A stretch of DNA of 64,000 nt, from contig NZ_CP019304.1 in NCBI RefSeq assembly GCF_001969265.1, positions 2,418,001-2,482,000 of the forward strand. Direction: 5' to 3'. A program made the translations under genes and the position numbers. The stretch's first letter is position 1. The number at the start of each line of letters is the position of its first letter. Under the pieces are notes generated by a model. That model made no database searches and was not told the DNA's origin. It saw only the letters and a program-made list of their open reading frames with translations. This stretch comes from Arthrobacter sp. QXT-31 (GTDB taxonomy: Bacteria; Actinomycetota; Actinomycetes; Actinomycetales; Micrococcaceae). Below, piece by piece: positions 50,123 through 58,567 of the stretch.

Positions 50123-50758
50123 ATGGGGCTCTTCCTGACTGCACCAGGAATCCCAACCTCCGGACTGATGATGCTTGACTCTATGCCTGATCTTCCGCCC
50201 ATGGCCGCCCCGCCCTCCCTTCCCCGGCAGCTGCGCCGCTACAACCGGATCCTGGAGGTTGCCGCCGGCTTCGCGCGGAAGGGCCTCAAGTCCGTAACCC
50301 TCTCCGAGGTGGCTGCGCAGGCCAACGTTCCGCTCGGCACCCTGTACCGCTACTTTCCCTCCGCCACGCACCTGATGCTGGCCCTTTACCGGCACCAGCT
50401 CGGTGAGCTGAAGACGGGGACCGGGGCCGTCCGCATCCATGCACTCTCCGGCGTTGCCATGGAAATCTTCCACATGCGCGTCATGCAGCCTGCCGTTGAG
50501 CAGTGCCTCAGCCAGGGCGTGTACATCAAGGACCGGGACACCACCGGCCTGCTGCGCGAGATCGACTCCCTGGCGGAACGCGCCGTCACGGCGGTCTGCG
50601 GGGACGCGGCTGTGGCCCGGGTCCTGCTGCTGACGGTCGCCGGTCTAGTCCAGTCGGTCCGCTGCCGCCGACTTTCCCTGTTTGAAGCCGAGGAGGACCT
50701 CAAGAAGGCCTGCTCGCTGCTGATGCCCACGCCCCGGCTGGCACGGAACACCGCGTAA
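50123..50758 (+). CDS. TetR-family regulator (KstR-like DNA-binding domain)
   Basis: A 211-residue TetR protein. Its DNA-binding domain (about residues 36-82) reads VTLSEVAAQANVPLGTLYRYFPSATHLMLALYR, close in form to KstR-type regulators; the ligand half includes VCGDAAVARVLLLTVAGLVQSVRC. ATG at 50123 is preferred because AGGA lies six bases upstream; a TATAGT box at 50090-50095 would give a transcript starting just ahead. It is downstream of an MFS gene. A sharp palindrome seven bases after its stop (50761-50779) could be a binding site. Its ligand is unknown; a sterol link is only suggested by sequence resemblance. Confidence 0.83.
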   Translation: MGLFLTAPGIPTSGLMMLDSMPDLPPMAAPPSLPRQLRRYNRILEVAAGFARKGLKSVTLSEVAAQANVPLGTLYRYFPSATHLMLALYRHQLGELKTGTGAVRIHALSGVAMEIFHMRVMQPAVEQCLSQGVYIKDRDTTGLLREIDSLAERAVTAVCGDAAVARVLLLTVAGLVQSVRCRRLSLFEAEEDLKKACSLLMPTPRLARNTA

Positions 50759-50760
50759 CT

Positions 50761-50779
50761 GGTCTAGACCGGGCGGTCT
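50761..50779. promoter_or_regulatory. Overlapping palindromes, candidate TetR operator
   Basis: GGTCTAGACC (50761-50770) and AGACCG-GG-CGGTCT (50766-50779) are both perfect palindromes and share bases. Paired AGACC/GGTCT half-sites are a form common in TetR operators. The site lies just after the TetR stop and about 270 bases before the malic enzyme start. Confidence 0.5.
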
Positions 50780-50850
50780 TAAAAGCCGCAAGAAACGGTG
50801 ACATAAGCCACAGCCGGACCGAAAATCAGCCGTTTTCGGGCCAGGCCCGT

Positions 50851-50870
50851 CCCAACTGGCGTCCAGTGGG
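50851..50870 (+). terminator. Possible terminator between tetR and malic enzyme
   Basis: CCCAACTGG and CCAGTGGG pair with one bulged A around CGT and are followed by CCTTTGT. The stem is short, so confidence is low. Confidence 0.35.
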
Positions 50871-51048
50871 CCTTTGTCCTGTCTAATATGGCACTACCGG
50901 AGTGGCCAGTACCCCGCACCTCCCCAGGCTTTCCGGCGGAACCCGCACCCTTGGGCCGCCAGCAAAGCGCGTACCTGACCATCTTGAGCCCCGAATGCTC
51001 GAGCCATAATGTGCCGTGCGCCCACGGCTAGCCACAGGAGACAACGAC

Positions 51049-52260
51049 GTGTCCACTGAAACCATTGCTCCGATTGACACCAGTGCAGCCGCAGAGCTGA
51101 CTGACCAGGAAATTTTCGCTGCCCACGAGGGCGGCAAGCTTTCCATCGCCAGCACCGTTCCCCTCAGCAACAAGCGCGACCTTTCCATCGCCTACACGCC
51201 GGGCGTTGCCCAGGTCAGCCGCGCCATCCACGCCGACCCGGAGCTTGCCAAGAGCCACACCTGGGCCCAGCGCCTCGTGGCCGTCGTCAGCGACGGCACG
51301 GCCGTCCTTGGCCTGGGAAACATCGGCGCCAGCGCCTCGCTGCCCGTCATGGAGGGCAAGTCCGCCCTGTTCAAGGCCTTCGGCGAGCTGGACTCCATCC
51401 CGCTGGTCCTGAACACCACCGACGTGGACGAGATCGTGGAGACCCTCGTCCGGCTGCGCCCCAGCTTCGGCGCCGTCAACCTCGAGGACATCGCCGCCCC
51501 GCGCTGCTTCGAGCTGGAAGAGAAGCTCATCGAGGCCCTGGACTGCCCCGTCATGCACGATGACCAGCACGGCACCGCCGTCGTGGTCCTCGCCGCGCTC
51601 ACCGGAGCCGCCAAGGTCACCGGCCGCGGGCTCGAGGAGCTCCGAGTCGTGATCTCCGGCGCCGGCGCCGCAGGCATCGCCATCGCCGAAATCCTGCTCA
51701 CGGCGGGCATCGAGGACGTGGTCCTGCTGGATTCGCGCGGCGTGATCAACTCCGGGCGCGCCGACATCGCCGCCGACCCCGCCAGCAAGAAGGCCCAGAT
51801 GGCGCAGCGCAGCAATCCGCGCGGCATCTCCGGCGGTCCGGGTGAGGCGCTGCTGGGCGCAGACGTCTTCGTCGGCGTCTCCTCCTCCAAGCTGGACGAG
51901 GAGCACCTGAAGCTGATGAACCACAGCTCCATCGTGTTCGCACTGTCCAACCCGGACCCGGAAGTCCTGCCCGAGGTCGCGTCCAAATACGCCGCGGTAG
52001 TGGCCACCGGCCGCAGCGACTTCCCGAACCAGATCAACAACGTCCTGGCGTTCCCCGGCATCTTCCGCGGCGCGCTCGACGCCGGTGCGCGCCGCATCAC
52101 CCCCGAGATGAAGGTTGCCGCAGCCCGCGCCATCGCCGAACTGGCCGATGACAAGCTGTCCGCGTCCTACATCGTGCCCAGCCCGCTGGACCCCCGCGTG
52201 GCGCCCGCTGTCACGGCCGCGGTCGCCGCGGCCGCCGAAGCCGAAGCCGAAGCCAACTAA
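51049..52260 (+). CDS. NAD(P)-dependent malic enzyme (short form)
   Basis: A 403-residue enzyme that oxidatively decarboxylates malate to pyruvate. LSIAYTPGVAQVSRAIHADP, VMEGKSALFKAFGELDSIP and FGAVNLEDIAAPRCFELEEKL are conserved in bacterial malic enzymes; the nucleotide fold is VVISGAGAAGIAIAEILL. HDDQHGTAVVVLAAL precedes it and carries the Asp metal ligands. Cofactor preference (NAD vs NADP) cannot be read reliably. GTG at 51049 has AGGAG eight bases upstream. The C-terminus ends in an Ala/Glu-rich tail. A perfect 17-bp hairpin follows. Confidence 0.93.
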   Translation: MSTETIAPIDTSAAAELTDQEIFAAHEGGKLSIASTVPLSNKRDLSIAYTPGVAQVSRAIHADPELAKSHTWAQRLVAVVSDGTAVLGLGNIGASASLPVMEGKSALFKAFGELDSIPLVLNTTDVDEIVETLVRLRPSFGAVNLEDIAAPRCFELEEKLIEALDCPVMHDDQHGTAVVVLAALTGAAKVTGRGLEELRVVISGAGAAGIAIAEILLTAGIEDVVLLDSRGVINSGRADIAADPASKKAQMAQRSNPRGISGGPGEALLGADVFVGVSSSKLDEEHLKLMNHSSIVFALSNPDPEVLPEVASKYAAVVATGRSDFPNQINNVLAFPGIFRGALDAGARRITPEMKVAAARAIAELADDKLSASYIVPSPLDPRVAPAVTAAVAAAAEAEAEAN

Positions 52261-52321
52261 GGCTGCAGCCACCTAAAGGGCGGCGGCTGCAGCGGCTGCC
52301 GGGAACGGGCTGACTGACGTC

Positions 52322-52361
52322 CGACGGCGGTGCCTCCCCTGCGCGGGAGGCACCGCCGTCG
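52322..52361 (+). terminator. Terminator of the malic enzyme gene
   Basis: A 17-bp perfect stem (CGACGGCGGTGCCTCCC and complement) with a six-base loop, followed by TCGTTCCTGG. Confidence 0.82.
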
Positions 52362-52385
52362 TCGTTCCTGGCAAACTCCGTTCCC

Positions 52386-52391
52386 TAGACT
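52386..52391 (+). promoter_or_regulatory. -10 box for DUF456 gene
   Basis: TAGACT followed by GGGGGC and ATG 52398, a six-base gap. The G-run could also act as a ribosome site. Confidence 0.5.
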
Positions 52392-52397
52392 GGGGGC

Positions 52398-52901
52398 ATG
52401 AATGCCCAAACCCTTGTGACCGTCCTGTGCGGCCTGGCCATCTTGGTTGGCGTTGCCGGCACTGTTATCCCGGTGCTGCCGGGCAGCTTCCTGATCGGCC
52501 TGGGCCTGCTGGCGTGGGCAATCTGGGGCGGTGAGGGCGTGACCGGCTGGGTGGTCTTCGCCGTGGGCATGGTGTTCGTGCTGGCAGGCATGGCGGCCAG
52601 TGCTGTCCTCGCCGGCCGCAAACTGAAGGAGCACCGGATTCCCAGCCGGAGCGTCGCGGTGGGGGTTGTGCTGGGCATTGCGGGCATGTTCGTCATTCCC
52701 GTCGTGGGGCTGTTCGTGGGCTTCGCTGCCGGTCTGCTGCTCAGCGAAGTCCTGCGTACGCGCCATTTCCGGGCAGCGCTGACCTCCAGCTGGGCGGCCC
52801 TGAAGGCGACCGGACTGGGAATGCTCGCGGAGTTTGGCCTGGCCTGCCTCGCCGCCAGCACCTGGCTGGTGGGCGTGTGGGTGGGCGCCGCTTCGGCCTA
52901 G
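52398..52901 (+). CDS. DUF456-family membrane protein
   Basis: A 167-residue protein with about five membrane segments (residues 5-25, 28-48, 52-72, 88-118 and 132-160). The glycine-rich helix VGVVLGIAGMFVIPVVGLFVGFAAG is characteristic of DUF456. The function of the family is unknown; it is widespread in actinobacteria. It is followed by a 26-base gap to the TPR-like gene, so they may be co-expressed, although each has its own -10 box. Confidence 0.83.
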   Translation: MNAQTLVTVLCGLAILVGVAGTVIPVLPGSFLIGLGLLAWAIWGGEGVTGWVVFAVGMVFVLAGMAASAVLAGRKLKEHRIPSRSVAVGVVLGIAGMFVIPVVGLFVGFAAGLLLSEVLRTRHFRAALTSSWAALKATGLGMLAEFGLACLAASTWLVGVWVGAASA

Positions 52902-52915
52902 TTCCCGCTCGCTAT

Positions 52916-52921
52916 TAGCAT
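52916..52921 (+). promoter_or_regulatory. -10 box directly before the TPR-like gene
   Basis: TAGCAT followed by GGAGGA and ATG 52928. The GGAGGA touches the start codon, which is too close for normal Shine-Dalgarno use and supports leaderless translation. Confidence 0.5.
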
Positions 52922-52927
52922 GGAGGA

Positions 52928-53890
52928 ATGAGCGCGGGGCAGTTTCCAGGACCGATCTACCGCGACACGCGTGACCTCACGCCATTCGGCGGGGGCAAGG
53001 TCCGCACCCCGGTGCGCGAACTGGCCGAGGGCATGGGCGGACTCATCCACGGCATGCTCGGCGGCGGGGACGGGCGGATCAGCGTGGACGGCAGCGTCCC
53101 GCGGCTCAAGCTGCTGCCCGGAAAAGCGGCCAGGACCGTGTACGACGCCATCTTCTTCAACACCGACCCCAACCGGCTCATCGCGGCCGGCCGTGCTTAT
53201 CCCGGCTGGGCCGGGCTCTGCTGCGTGATGGCCGGCCTCCTCGCGTACAGGCAGGGCGGCTACCTGCGTGCCGCCGAGCTGCTGCAGCGGGGGCTTTCCA
53301 TCAGGAACGACGACGAGGCCAACCAGTTTGCCGCCAGTTACCTTACGCGGGTGGTCACCCGGGTGGAGGTGGCCGAACGCATCGTGGTGCCGGTGCTGTT
53401 CAGCGAGGAGTCGGTGTTCCTCGCACTCTCGCATTCCCTCCGGGAAACGGGGCAGACCGAGGCGGCCCTTGAAACGCTGGTCCGGCTACCGCCATCGTTG
53501 CCCACCGCGCTGGCGAGGTGTGCACTCGCCGCCGACCTCGGCCGGGACCAGGAAGTGGTCGTCTGGACCGAGGGGCTGATGAACGCCGACGATCTCTCCG
53601 CGGCGCTGCTCCTGGTGCGCGCGCGTTCCCTGCGCCGGCTCGGCGCCCATGCCCAGGCCCAGCAGGCTCTGAAGGAAGTTCTGCGCCGGCAGAAGACCAG
53701 CATGTCCCTGCGCAACGACGCCCTGACGGACCGGGCCCTGATGCTGCTGGACAACGGACGGAAGTCCCTCAACCCGCGGGAATGGCAGCGCGGCCGGCAG
53801 GCCGAGCTCGAAACCTTTGAAGTCATCCGCAAGGACATCGAGGCGCGCCGGGCCTGGGAACAGAAGTGGAAGCAGTTCGGCGGCGACTGA
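52928..53890 (+). CDS. Tetratricopeptide-like helical protein, unknown function
   Basis: A 320-residue soluble protein made almost entirely of helices. Pairs of helices such as GLLAYRQGGYLRAAELLQRGLSI and LVRARSLRRLGAHAQAQQALKEVLRRQ look like TPR-type repeats; they begin around residue 85. The N-terminal 70 residues are distinct, with Gly-rich LIHGMLGGGDGRISVDGSV. The C-terminus ends in a charged helix (ARRAWEQKWKQF). Not assigned to a named family. A protein-interaction scaffold is the safest reading. It is downstream of DUF456. Confidence 0.72.
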   Translation: MSAGQFPGPIYRDTRDLTPFGGGKVRTPVRELAEGMGGLIHGMLGGGDGRISVDGSVPRLKLLPGKAARTVYDAIFFNTDPNRLIAAGRAYPGWAGLCCVMAGLLAYRQGGYLRAAELLQRGLSIRNDDEANQFAASYLTRVVTRVEVAERIVVPVLFSEESVFLALSHSLRETGQTEAALETLVRLPPSLPTALARCALAADLGRDQEVVVWTEGLMNADDLSAALLLVRARSLRRLGAHAQAQQALKEVLRRQKTSMSLRNDALTDRALMLLDNGRKSLNPREWQRGRQAELETFEVIRKDIEARRAWEQKWKQFGGD

Positions 53891-53956
53891 GGCCGTTCGC
53901 GTTGCCGGCAACGGCAGCCTCTTGTGGGCGACAGGGGGCCGCGCTACAACGGAGCC

Positions 53957-54316
53957 ATGACTGACGCAATCAGGCAGTGGATGGAAAAGTACATCGCGGC
54001 GTGGGAAACGAATGACCCGGAGGACATCCGCGCCCTCTTCACCGAGGAGGCCGTCTACGCCACCCGGCCCTATGACCCCGACCCGTGGCGTGGCCGGGAA
54101 CAGATCGTGGAACGCTGGATCGGCTCGGCGGACGAGCCCGAAGACTGGAGGTTCGAGTGGTCCCTGCTGGGCTCCGACGGGGACCTCGCGTTTGTGCAGG
54201 GCCGCACCACGTACCTTGATGACCGGCCCAACTACGAGAACCTGTGGGTCATCCGGCTCGATCCGGACGGGCGGGCGTCCAGCTTCACCGAGTGGTTCAT
54301 GGAGCAAAAAGTCTGA
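53957..54316 (+). CDS. NTF2-like/SnoaL-family protein
   Basis: A 119-residue protein with the NTF2-like fold: N-terminal helix AIRQWMEKYIAAWETNDPEDIRALFTEEAVYATRPYDPDPWRGREQIVERW, followed by a sheet ending in SSFTEWFMEQK. This type binds small ligands or acts as isomerase or cyclase; the ligand is unknown. The start ATG at 53957 has GGAG. It lies between the TPR-like and LysE genes on the plus strand, convergent with LysE through a short hairpin. Confidence 0.85.
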   Translation: MTDAIRQWMEKYIAAWETNDPEDIRALFTEEAVYATRPYDPDPWRGREQIVERWIGSADEPEDWRFEWSLLGSDGDLAFVQGRTTYLDDRPNYENLWVIRLDPDGRASSFTEWFMEQKV

Positions 54317-54345
54317 CCCGGCTTCCGGGCGGGCCGGCTTAGCCC

Positions 54346-54363
54346 GCGGCTTACGCGAGCCGC
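54346..54363. terminator. Short hairpin between the NTF2-like gene and lysE
   Basis: GCGGCT-TACGCG-AGCCGC pairs over 6 bp between two convergent stops; direct copies of GGCTTAGCC flank it. Termination strength is uncertain. Confidence 0.4.
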
Positions 54364-54367
54364 AGGC

Positions 54368-55012
54368 TTAGCCGAACCGCAGGGCCGGAAGCAGCTGTTC
54401 GGACAGCAGCGCGGCGCCAAGGACCACCATGATGATCCCGCTGGCCAGCGTGACGCTGCGGGCCGCGTTCGGCCGGGACTGCAGGAGCTTCCGCGAGAGC
54501 AGCGCCACGCACGTGTATACGAGGGCCGCAAGCAGCACGAACGTCAGGCCCAGCAGGCCGGACTGCACCGGCACCGGCAATGGCGCATCAGCGCTGACGA
54601 ACTGCGGCACGAGGGCCAGGAAGAACAGCAGCCCCTTGGGGTTGATGCCGCTGGTGCCCATCCCCTGCAGGAAGGAGCGGAGCTGGTTCTGCCCCGGATT
54701 TCCGACGGCGGCCGCTGAGCTGAAGCTCGCACCGCGCCACGACCGGATGGTGACGGTTCCCAGCCACAGCAGGTAGAGCGCGCCGGCCACGGTGATCCAG
54801 CCCAGCAGGCCCGGCACGCTTGCCAGGACTGCGGCCAGCCCCACGACCATGAGGAGCGTGTGCAGCACGTATCCGCTGCACAGCCCGGCCACCGCGGGCA
54901 CAAAACTCCGGCGGCCGAGGCCGGCCGTGATGGAGTAGGCCCAGTCCACTCCCGGGGTGCAGGCCAGAGCGACCGCGACCACGATGAAGGCGAGGAAGAG
55001 CTGGGGATTCAT
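54368..55012 (-). CDS. LysE-family amino acid exporter
   Basis: A 214-residue membrane protein with about six helices. LACTPGVDWAYSITAGLGRRSFVPAVAGLCSGYVLHTLLMVVG and GINPKGLLFFLALVPQFV are typical LysE/RhtB segments. The family exports basic amino acids, homoserine, threonine or leucine. ATG at 55012 has AGGAG seven bases upstream. It is divergent from an Lrp/AsnC regulator across 104 bases, the classic arrangement for Lrp-controlled exporters. The substrate is not predicted. Confidence 0.9.
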   Translation of the reverse strand: MNPQLFLAFIVVAVALACTPGVDWAYSITAGLGRRSFVPAVAGLCSGYVLHTLLMVVGLAAVLASVPGLLGWITVAGALYLLWLGTVTIRSWRGASFSSAAAVGNPGQNQLRSFLQGMGTSGINPKGLLFFLALVPQFVSADAPLPVPVQSGLLGLTFVLLAALVYTCVALLSRKLLQSRPNAARSVTLASGIIMVVLGAALLSEQLLPALRFG

Positions 55013-55104
55013 GGCGGGCTCCTGCGTGTTTGGCGGTATGAAAAGCCTAGGCAAAACCGCGCCAGATGTGCTTTCAAATTTCGCGCGGATCGCTGCTGCA
55101 GGAG

Positions 55105-55110
55105 TAAGAT
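55105..55110 (+). promoter_or_regulatory. -10 box for leaderless lrp
   Basis: TAAGAT followed by TTTTGC and GTG 55117. No ribosome site. Confidence 0.5.
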
Positions 55111-55116
55111 TTTTGC

Positions 55117-55572
55117 GTGATCGACCACATCGATAGAAGTATTTTGCGGCACCTCAAGGAGGACGGCAGAATTACTGCCACGGCGCTGGCCTCGAAGGTG
55201 GGGCTGACCGTGGCCCCTTGCCACCGCCGGCTCCGCGACCTCGAGCAGTCCGGCGTGATCCGCGGCTATAAGGCGGACATTGACCCGGCCGCCGTCGGGC
55301 TTGGCTTTGAGGCGATTGTGTTCGTGACCCTCCGGCAGGTGGACCGCCCCACCATGGAAATCTTCGAGAACAGGGTGGCGGAGAACCCGAACGTCGTGGA
55401 GGCGCAGCGGCTGTTCGGTTCCCCGGATTACCTGCTGAAGGTGATCGCTGCGGACCTGCCCTCCTACCAGCGCTTCTACGACAGCGAACTGACGGTCCTG
55501 CCCGGGGTGGAACGGCTGACCTCAACACTCGTGATGAAGAACCTGAAATCCAACGCAGGGCCGCCGGTGTAG
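55117..55572 (+). CDS. Lrp/AsnC-family regulator of the LysE exporter
   Basis: A 151-residue Lrp-type protein. The DNA-binding domain is IDHIDRSILRHLKEDGRITATALASKVGLTVAPCHRRLRDLEQSGVIRGY; the ligand domain (RAM) includes VVEAQRLFGSPDYLLKVIAADLPSYQRFYDSEL. It is divergent from lysE, which it probably activates when its amino acid ligand is abundant. GTG at 55117 is leaderless-like. A 22-bp perfect hairpin follows. Confidence 0.92.
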   Translation: MIDHIDRSILRHLKEDGRITATALASKVGLTVAPCHRRLRDLEQSGVIRGYKADIDPAAVGLGFEAIVFVTLRQVDRPTMEIFENRVAENPNVVEAQRLFGSPDYLLKVIAADLPSYQRFYDSELTVLPGVERLTSTLVMKNLKSNAGPPV

Positions 55573-55594
55573 CCGGCCTGCCGACAGACCGAAA

Positions 55595-55642
55595 GAACAC
55601 TTGGGGCCCCTGATCCGTGTGGATCAGGGGCCCCAAGTGTTC
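55595..55642. terminator. Strong bidirectional terminator between lrp and the metalloprotease
   Basis: A perfect 22-bp stem (left arm 55595-55616, right arm 55621-55642) around a GTGT loop. On the minus strand it is followed by TTTCGG. It lies 22 bases after the lrp stop. Confidence 0.85.
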
Positions 55643-55667
55643 GCTCGCGCTGGACTGTCTCCCCTGC

Positions 55668-58382
55668 TCAGCGGGGGTTCAGCACGACGTTCTGGAAGGC
55701 GCCCTTCCCGGTGCCGGTGTGGAGCCAGAGGGCTCCGTCGGCCGACACGGAAACGACGTTCGGGTTGCCCGTTCCGGCGAAGCGGCCCACGCTGGCCAGG
55801 GACTTGTAGGCGTTCCAGCCGGTGCCCAGCTGGCTGCTGGCGAGGAAGCCGGACGCGCCGTTCCCGGGGTAGAGCCAGAGCGTGCCGTCAGTCTTAGCGG
55901 CCATCAGGTCAGCCTTCCCGTCACCGCTGAAGTCATTGGCCGCGATGACCTGGCTGAAGCCTGCCCAGCCGGAGCCGATCTGCTTCGGGGCAAGGAAACT
56001 GCCAGTCCCGTTGCCGGGGTACAGCAACAGCTTGCCGTCGGTGGTCTGTCCGATGACGTCCGTCTTCCCGTCGCCGGAGAAATCGCCGGGGGCGAGGAAC
56101 CGGGCGAAGACCTGCCAGCCCAAGCCAACCTTCTTAGGGGTCTGGAAGACGCCCGTTCCGGTCGTGGGGTAGAGCCACAGCGAGCCGTCGGGCTTCCTGG
56201 CCAGGAGGTCGGGACCGCCGGCGCCGTTGAAGTTTCCGGCGGACACCACCTGGTCGAAGACCTGCCAGCCGGTGCCGATCTGCCGGGATGCGCGGAACCC
56301 GCCCGAGCCGTTGCCGGGGTAGAGCCGCAGGGCGCCCTGGGTGGTCCGGGCCAGGATGTCGGGTTTGCCGTCGCCGTCGAAATCGCCGGCTTCCCAGACC
56401 TGGCTGAAGCCGCCCCAGCCGCTGCCGATCTTCAGCTTGGTCGCGAAACCGCCGCTGCCGTTGCCCGCGTAGGCGGTGATGGCGCCGGTGGTGCTGGCAG
56501 ACAGGACGTCCGTGAGCCCGTCAGAGGTGAAGTCCTGGCCGGCGATCAGCTGGGTGCTGCCCCAGCCTGTGGCCAGGGTCCGGCGGGCCAGGAAGCCGCC
56601 GGTGCCGTTGCCCGGGTACAGGTAGACCGTCCCGGTGCTGGAGCGGGCGAGCAGGCCGGGACCCGTGGCGAGTCCTCCCGCCGCGGTGACGGCGGTGAAG
56701 CCGTTCCATCCGGAGCCGATCTGCGTGACAGCCAGGAACCCTCCGGTGCCGTTGCCGGGGTACAGCCACAGCGTTCCGTCGGTGCGCATGGCCAGCAGGT
56801 CGGCACGCTTGTCGCCGGTGAAATCACCGGGGGCGATGATGCGGAGGAAGCCCTCCCAGCCGGACCCGATCTGCTTGCGGGCCAGGAAACCGCCGGTGCC
56901 ACTACCGGGGTACAGCCACAGATCTCCGTTGGATGTCCGGGCAATGAGGTCCGTTTTCCCGTCGCCGTTGAAGTCACCGTTGCCGAAGACGGTGTTGAAG
57001 CTGTTCCAGCCCGTGCCGATCTTCACGGCCGTTCCGAGCTTGTTGCCGCCCAGGCCGGGGAGCAGCAGGAGCGAACCGTCCGCTTCGCGGGAGATCAGGT
57101 CCGGTCGTCCGTCGCCGTTGAAGTCGCCGGCGGAGAACTGGATCTTGGTGTACCGGGCAGGGTCGGCGTCGATGGTCACAGTGGCCGACGTGGCCGTGAC
57201 GGAGTTGACCGTGACCCGGGTACCCGCGTGCGTTCTGAACGTGCTCCCGGCCTGCCAGGTGTGGTTGGTGGCGTAGGACGCGCTGAACGGAATGGTGGAC
57301 GGCATCAGCACCAGGGAGGACGCGGCTGTGGCGCCGCCGCGCTGGACCACCTTCACGCCGCGGTTGCCGGAGGGCCCGCTGGCCAGGTAGGCGTCGTAGC
57401 CGGCAGGCTGCCGGAGCTCCAGGTAGTAGACCTCCCTGCTGACCGGGTCGGTGAACTTCACTGCCCGGTAGGCCTGCTTCGTGTCGCCCCAGGGCTTCAG
57501 TGTGTAACTCTTCACGCCTGAGGCCACGCCGAGGTCGCGGATGTCGGTGGCAGCGCCCAGGCCCTTGGCGTCCCAGAAGGGCGCGCTGATCACCGGCATG
57601 CTCGAGCTGGAAAGCCCCATCACGTCCGTGCTGTCCCCGTATTCCCGGATGTAGCAGGAGGAGTCGGTGAACTGTCCGGTGCTCGTCACGCCCACGTCGG
57701 AAACACCGCTGGCGCACTGCAGGGCGTCCGCGTGCATGGATCCCAGCACGTGTCCGAACTCGTGAGCCATCACGCTGTTGGTGACGCCGCTGATCTGCGG
57801 CATCAGCACGCGGCCGCTGTTGCCGGAGCTACTGAAGCCGAAGCCCCAAGCACCACCGGCGAGCGTGGTCGTCGGGACAAAAACCACCAGGGCCTTGTTG
57901 GTGGCGTAGGCCCACTTCAGCTCGGCGGTGATCTTGTCCATCATGTCGTAGTAGGAGTCCGTCGACCTGGCCGTCTTGGAGGCATGCGTTGTCCGCTCGG
58001 TCACGGTCATGGAGATGCGGCCGCCGGACATCGCCTTCCAGTAATTGCTGGAAGCCGCCACCGCCGCTTCGGCCTGGGTCATTGAAACCACGCCTTTGTT
58101 GTCCACCAGGGTGGCGACGACGAGCTTGACCGAGAGAGGAGCCGTCGCTGTCCCGCCCGCCTCGGCCTGCAGGGCCAGTCCTTCCGGCGGACCATCCGTG
58201 GGTACACCCATTGCGGATTCGTAGACGTGGTGCTCGTGCTCCGAAGTGGACTCGACCGGCAGGGACGTGCCGCTTCCGGAAGGGTCTGTGGCCGCGGTAG
58301 CGGCGGCGGGCAGCGAGACGAGGCCCGCGGCGAGAACCAGCAAACCGGTGACCGACGCGATTGAACGGGAAAAAGAGCGCAT
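55668..58382 (-). CDS. Secreted metalloprotease (metzincin-like) with ten FG-GAP/VCBS-type repeats
   Basis: A 904-residue exported protein. A signal peptide (LLVLAAGLVSLPAAATAA) ends near residue 35. The zinc site HEFGHVLGSMH occupies residues 207-217 (H207, E208, H211, H217) and the Met-turn STDVMGLSS has M255, so it is a metzincin-type protease. From residue 420 to the end there are nine complete FG-GAP units, eight of 50 residues and one of 47, plus a partial one, each starting with a D-F-x-G-D-G calcium loop and containing LYPGNGTGGF. They probably form a beta-propeller for binding surfaces or calcium. ATG at 58382 has AGGA. No cognate inhibitor or sortase gene is nearby. Confidence 0.88.
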   Translation of the reverse strand: MRSFSRSIASVTGLLVLAAGLVSLPAAATAATDPSGSGTSLPVESTSEHEHHVYESAMGVPTDGPPEGLALQAEAGGTATAPLSVKLVVATLVDNKGVVSMTQAEAAVAASSNYWKAMSGGRISMTVTERTTHASKTARSTDSYYDMMDKITAELKWAYATNKALVVFVPTTTLAGGAWGFGFSSSGNSGRVLMPQISGVTNSVMAHEFGHVLGSMHADALQCASGVSDVGVTSTGQFTDSSCYIREYGDSTDVMGLSSSSMPVISAPFWDAKGLGAATDIRDLGVASGVKSYTLKPWGDTKQAYRAVKFTDPVSREVYYLELRQPAGYDAYLASGPSGNRGVKVVQRGGATAASSLVLMPSTIPFSASYATNHTWQAGSTFRTHAGTRVTVNSVTATSATVTIDADPARYTKIQFSAGDFNGDGRPDLISREADGSLLLLPGLGGNKLGTAVKIGTGWNSFNTVFGNGDFNGDGKTDLIARTSNGDLWLYPGSGTGGFLARKQIGSGWEGFLRIIAPGDFTGDKRADLLAMRTDGTLWLYPGNGTGGFLAVTQIGSGWNGFTAVTAAGGLATGPGLLARSSTGTVYLYPGNGTGGFLARRTLATGWGSTQLIAGQDFTSDGLTDVLSASTTGAITAYAGNGSGGFATKLKIGSGWGGFSQVWEAGDFDGDGKPDILARTTQGALRLYPGNGSGGFRASRQIGTGWQVFDQVVSAGNFNGAGGPDLLARKPDGSLWLYPTTGTGVFQTPKKVGLGWQVFARFLAPGDFSGDGKTDVIGQTTDGKLLLYPGNGTGSFLAPKQIGSGWAGFSQVIAANDFSGDGKADLMAAKTDGTLWLYPGNGASGFLASSQLGTGWNAYKSLASVGRFAGTGNPNVVSVSADGALWLHTGTGKGAFQNVVLNPR
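55671..57125 (-). repeat. 150-bp tandem coding repeats of the FG-GAP region
   Basis: Nine full units (150 bp, one of 141 bp) and a 114-bp partial unit in tandem inside the metalloprotease gene. The fourth unit has lost the Asp-rich calcium loop (GLATGPG in place of DFNGDGK). Adjacent copies share long stretches, so gain or loss of units is likely. Confidence 0.85.
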
Positions 58383-58567
58383 TGAGTTCCTAATTGAGAC
58401 CGACCCCCCGGCGGAGACCCTGAGTGAACAATGCATCCCCCGCTTGCCCAGCGCTGCGGCGGATGCGGAATCAGGCTACCGTAGCCATCGCAGGACAGCC
58501 GCCGGAATATCCGCAGTTTTCCCCAATGATTAGCGCAATATCGGCGCGCCGCCCCTGACGGATGGAA

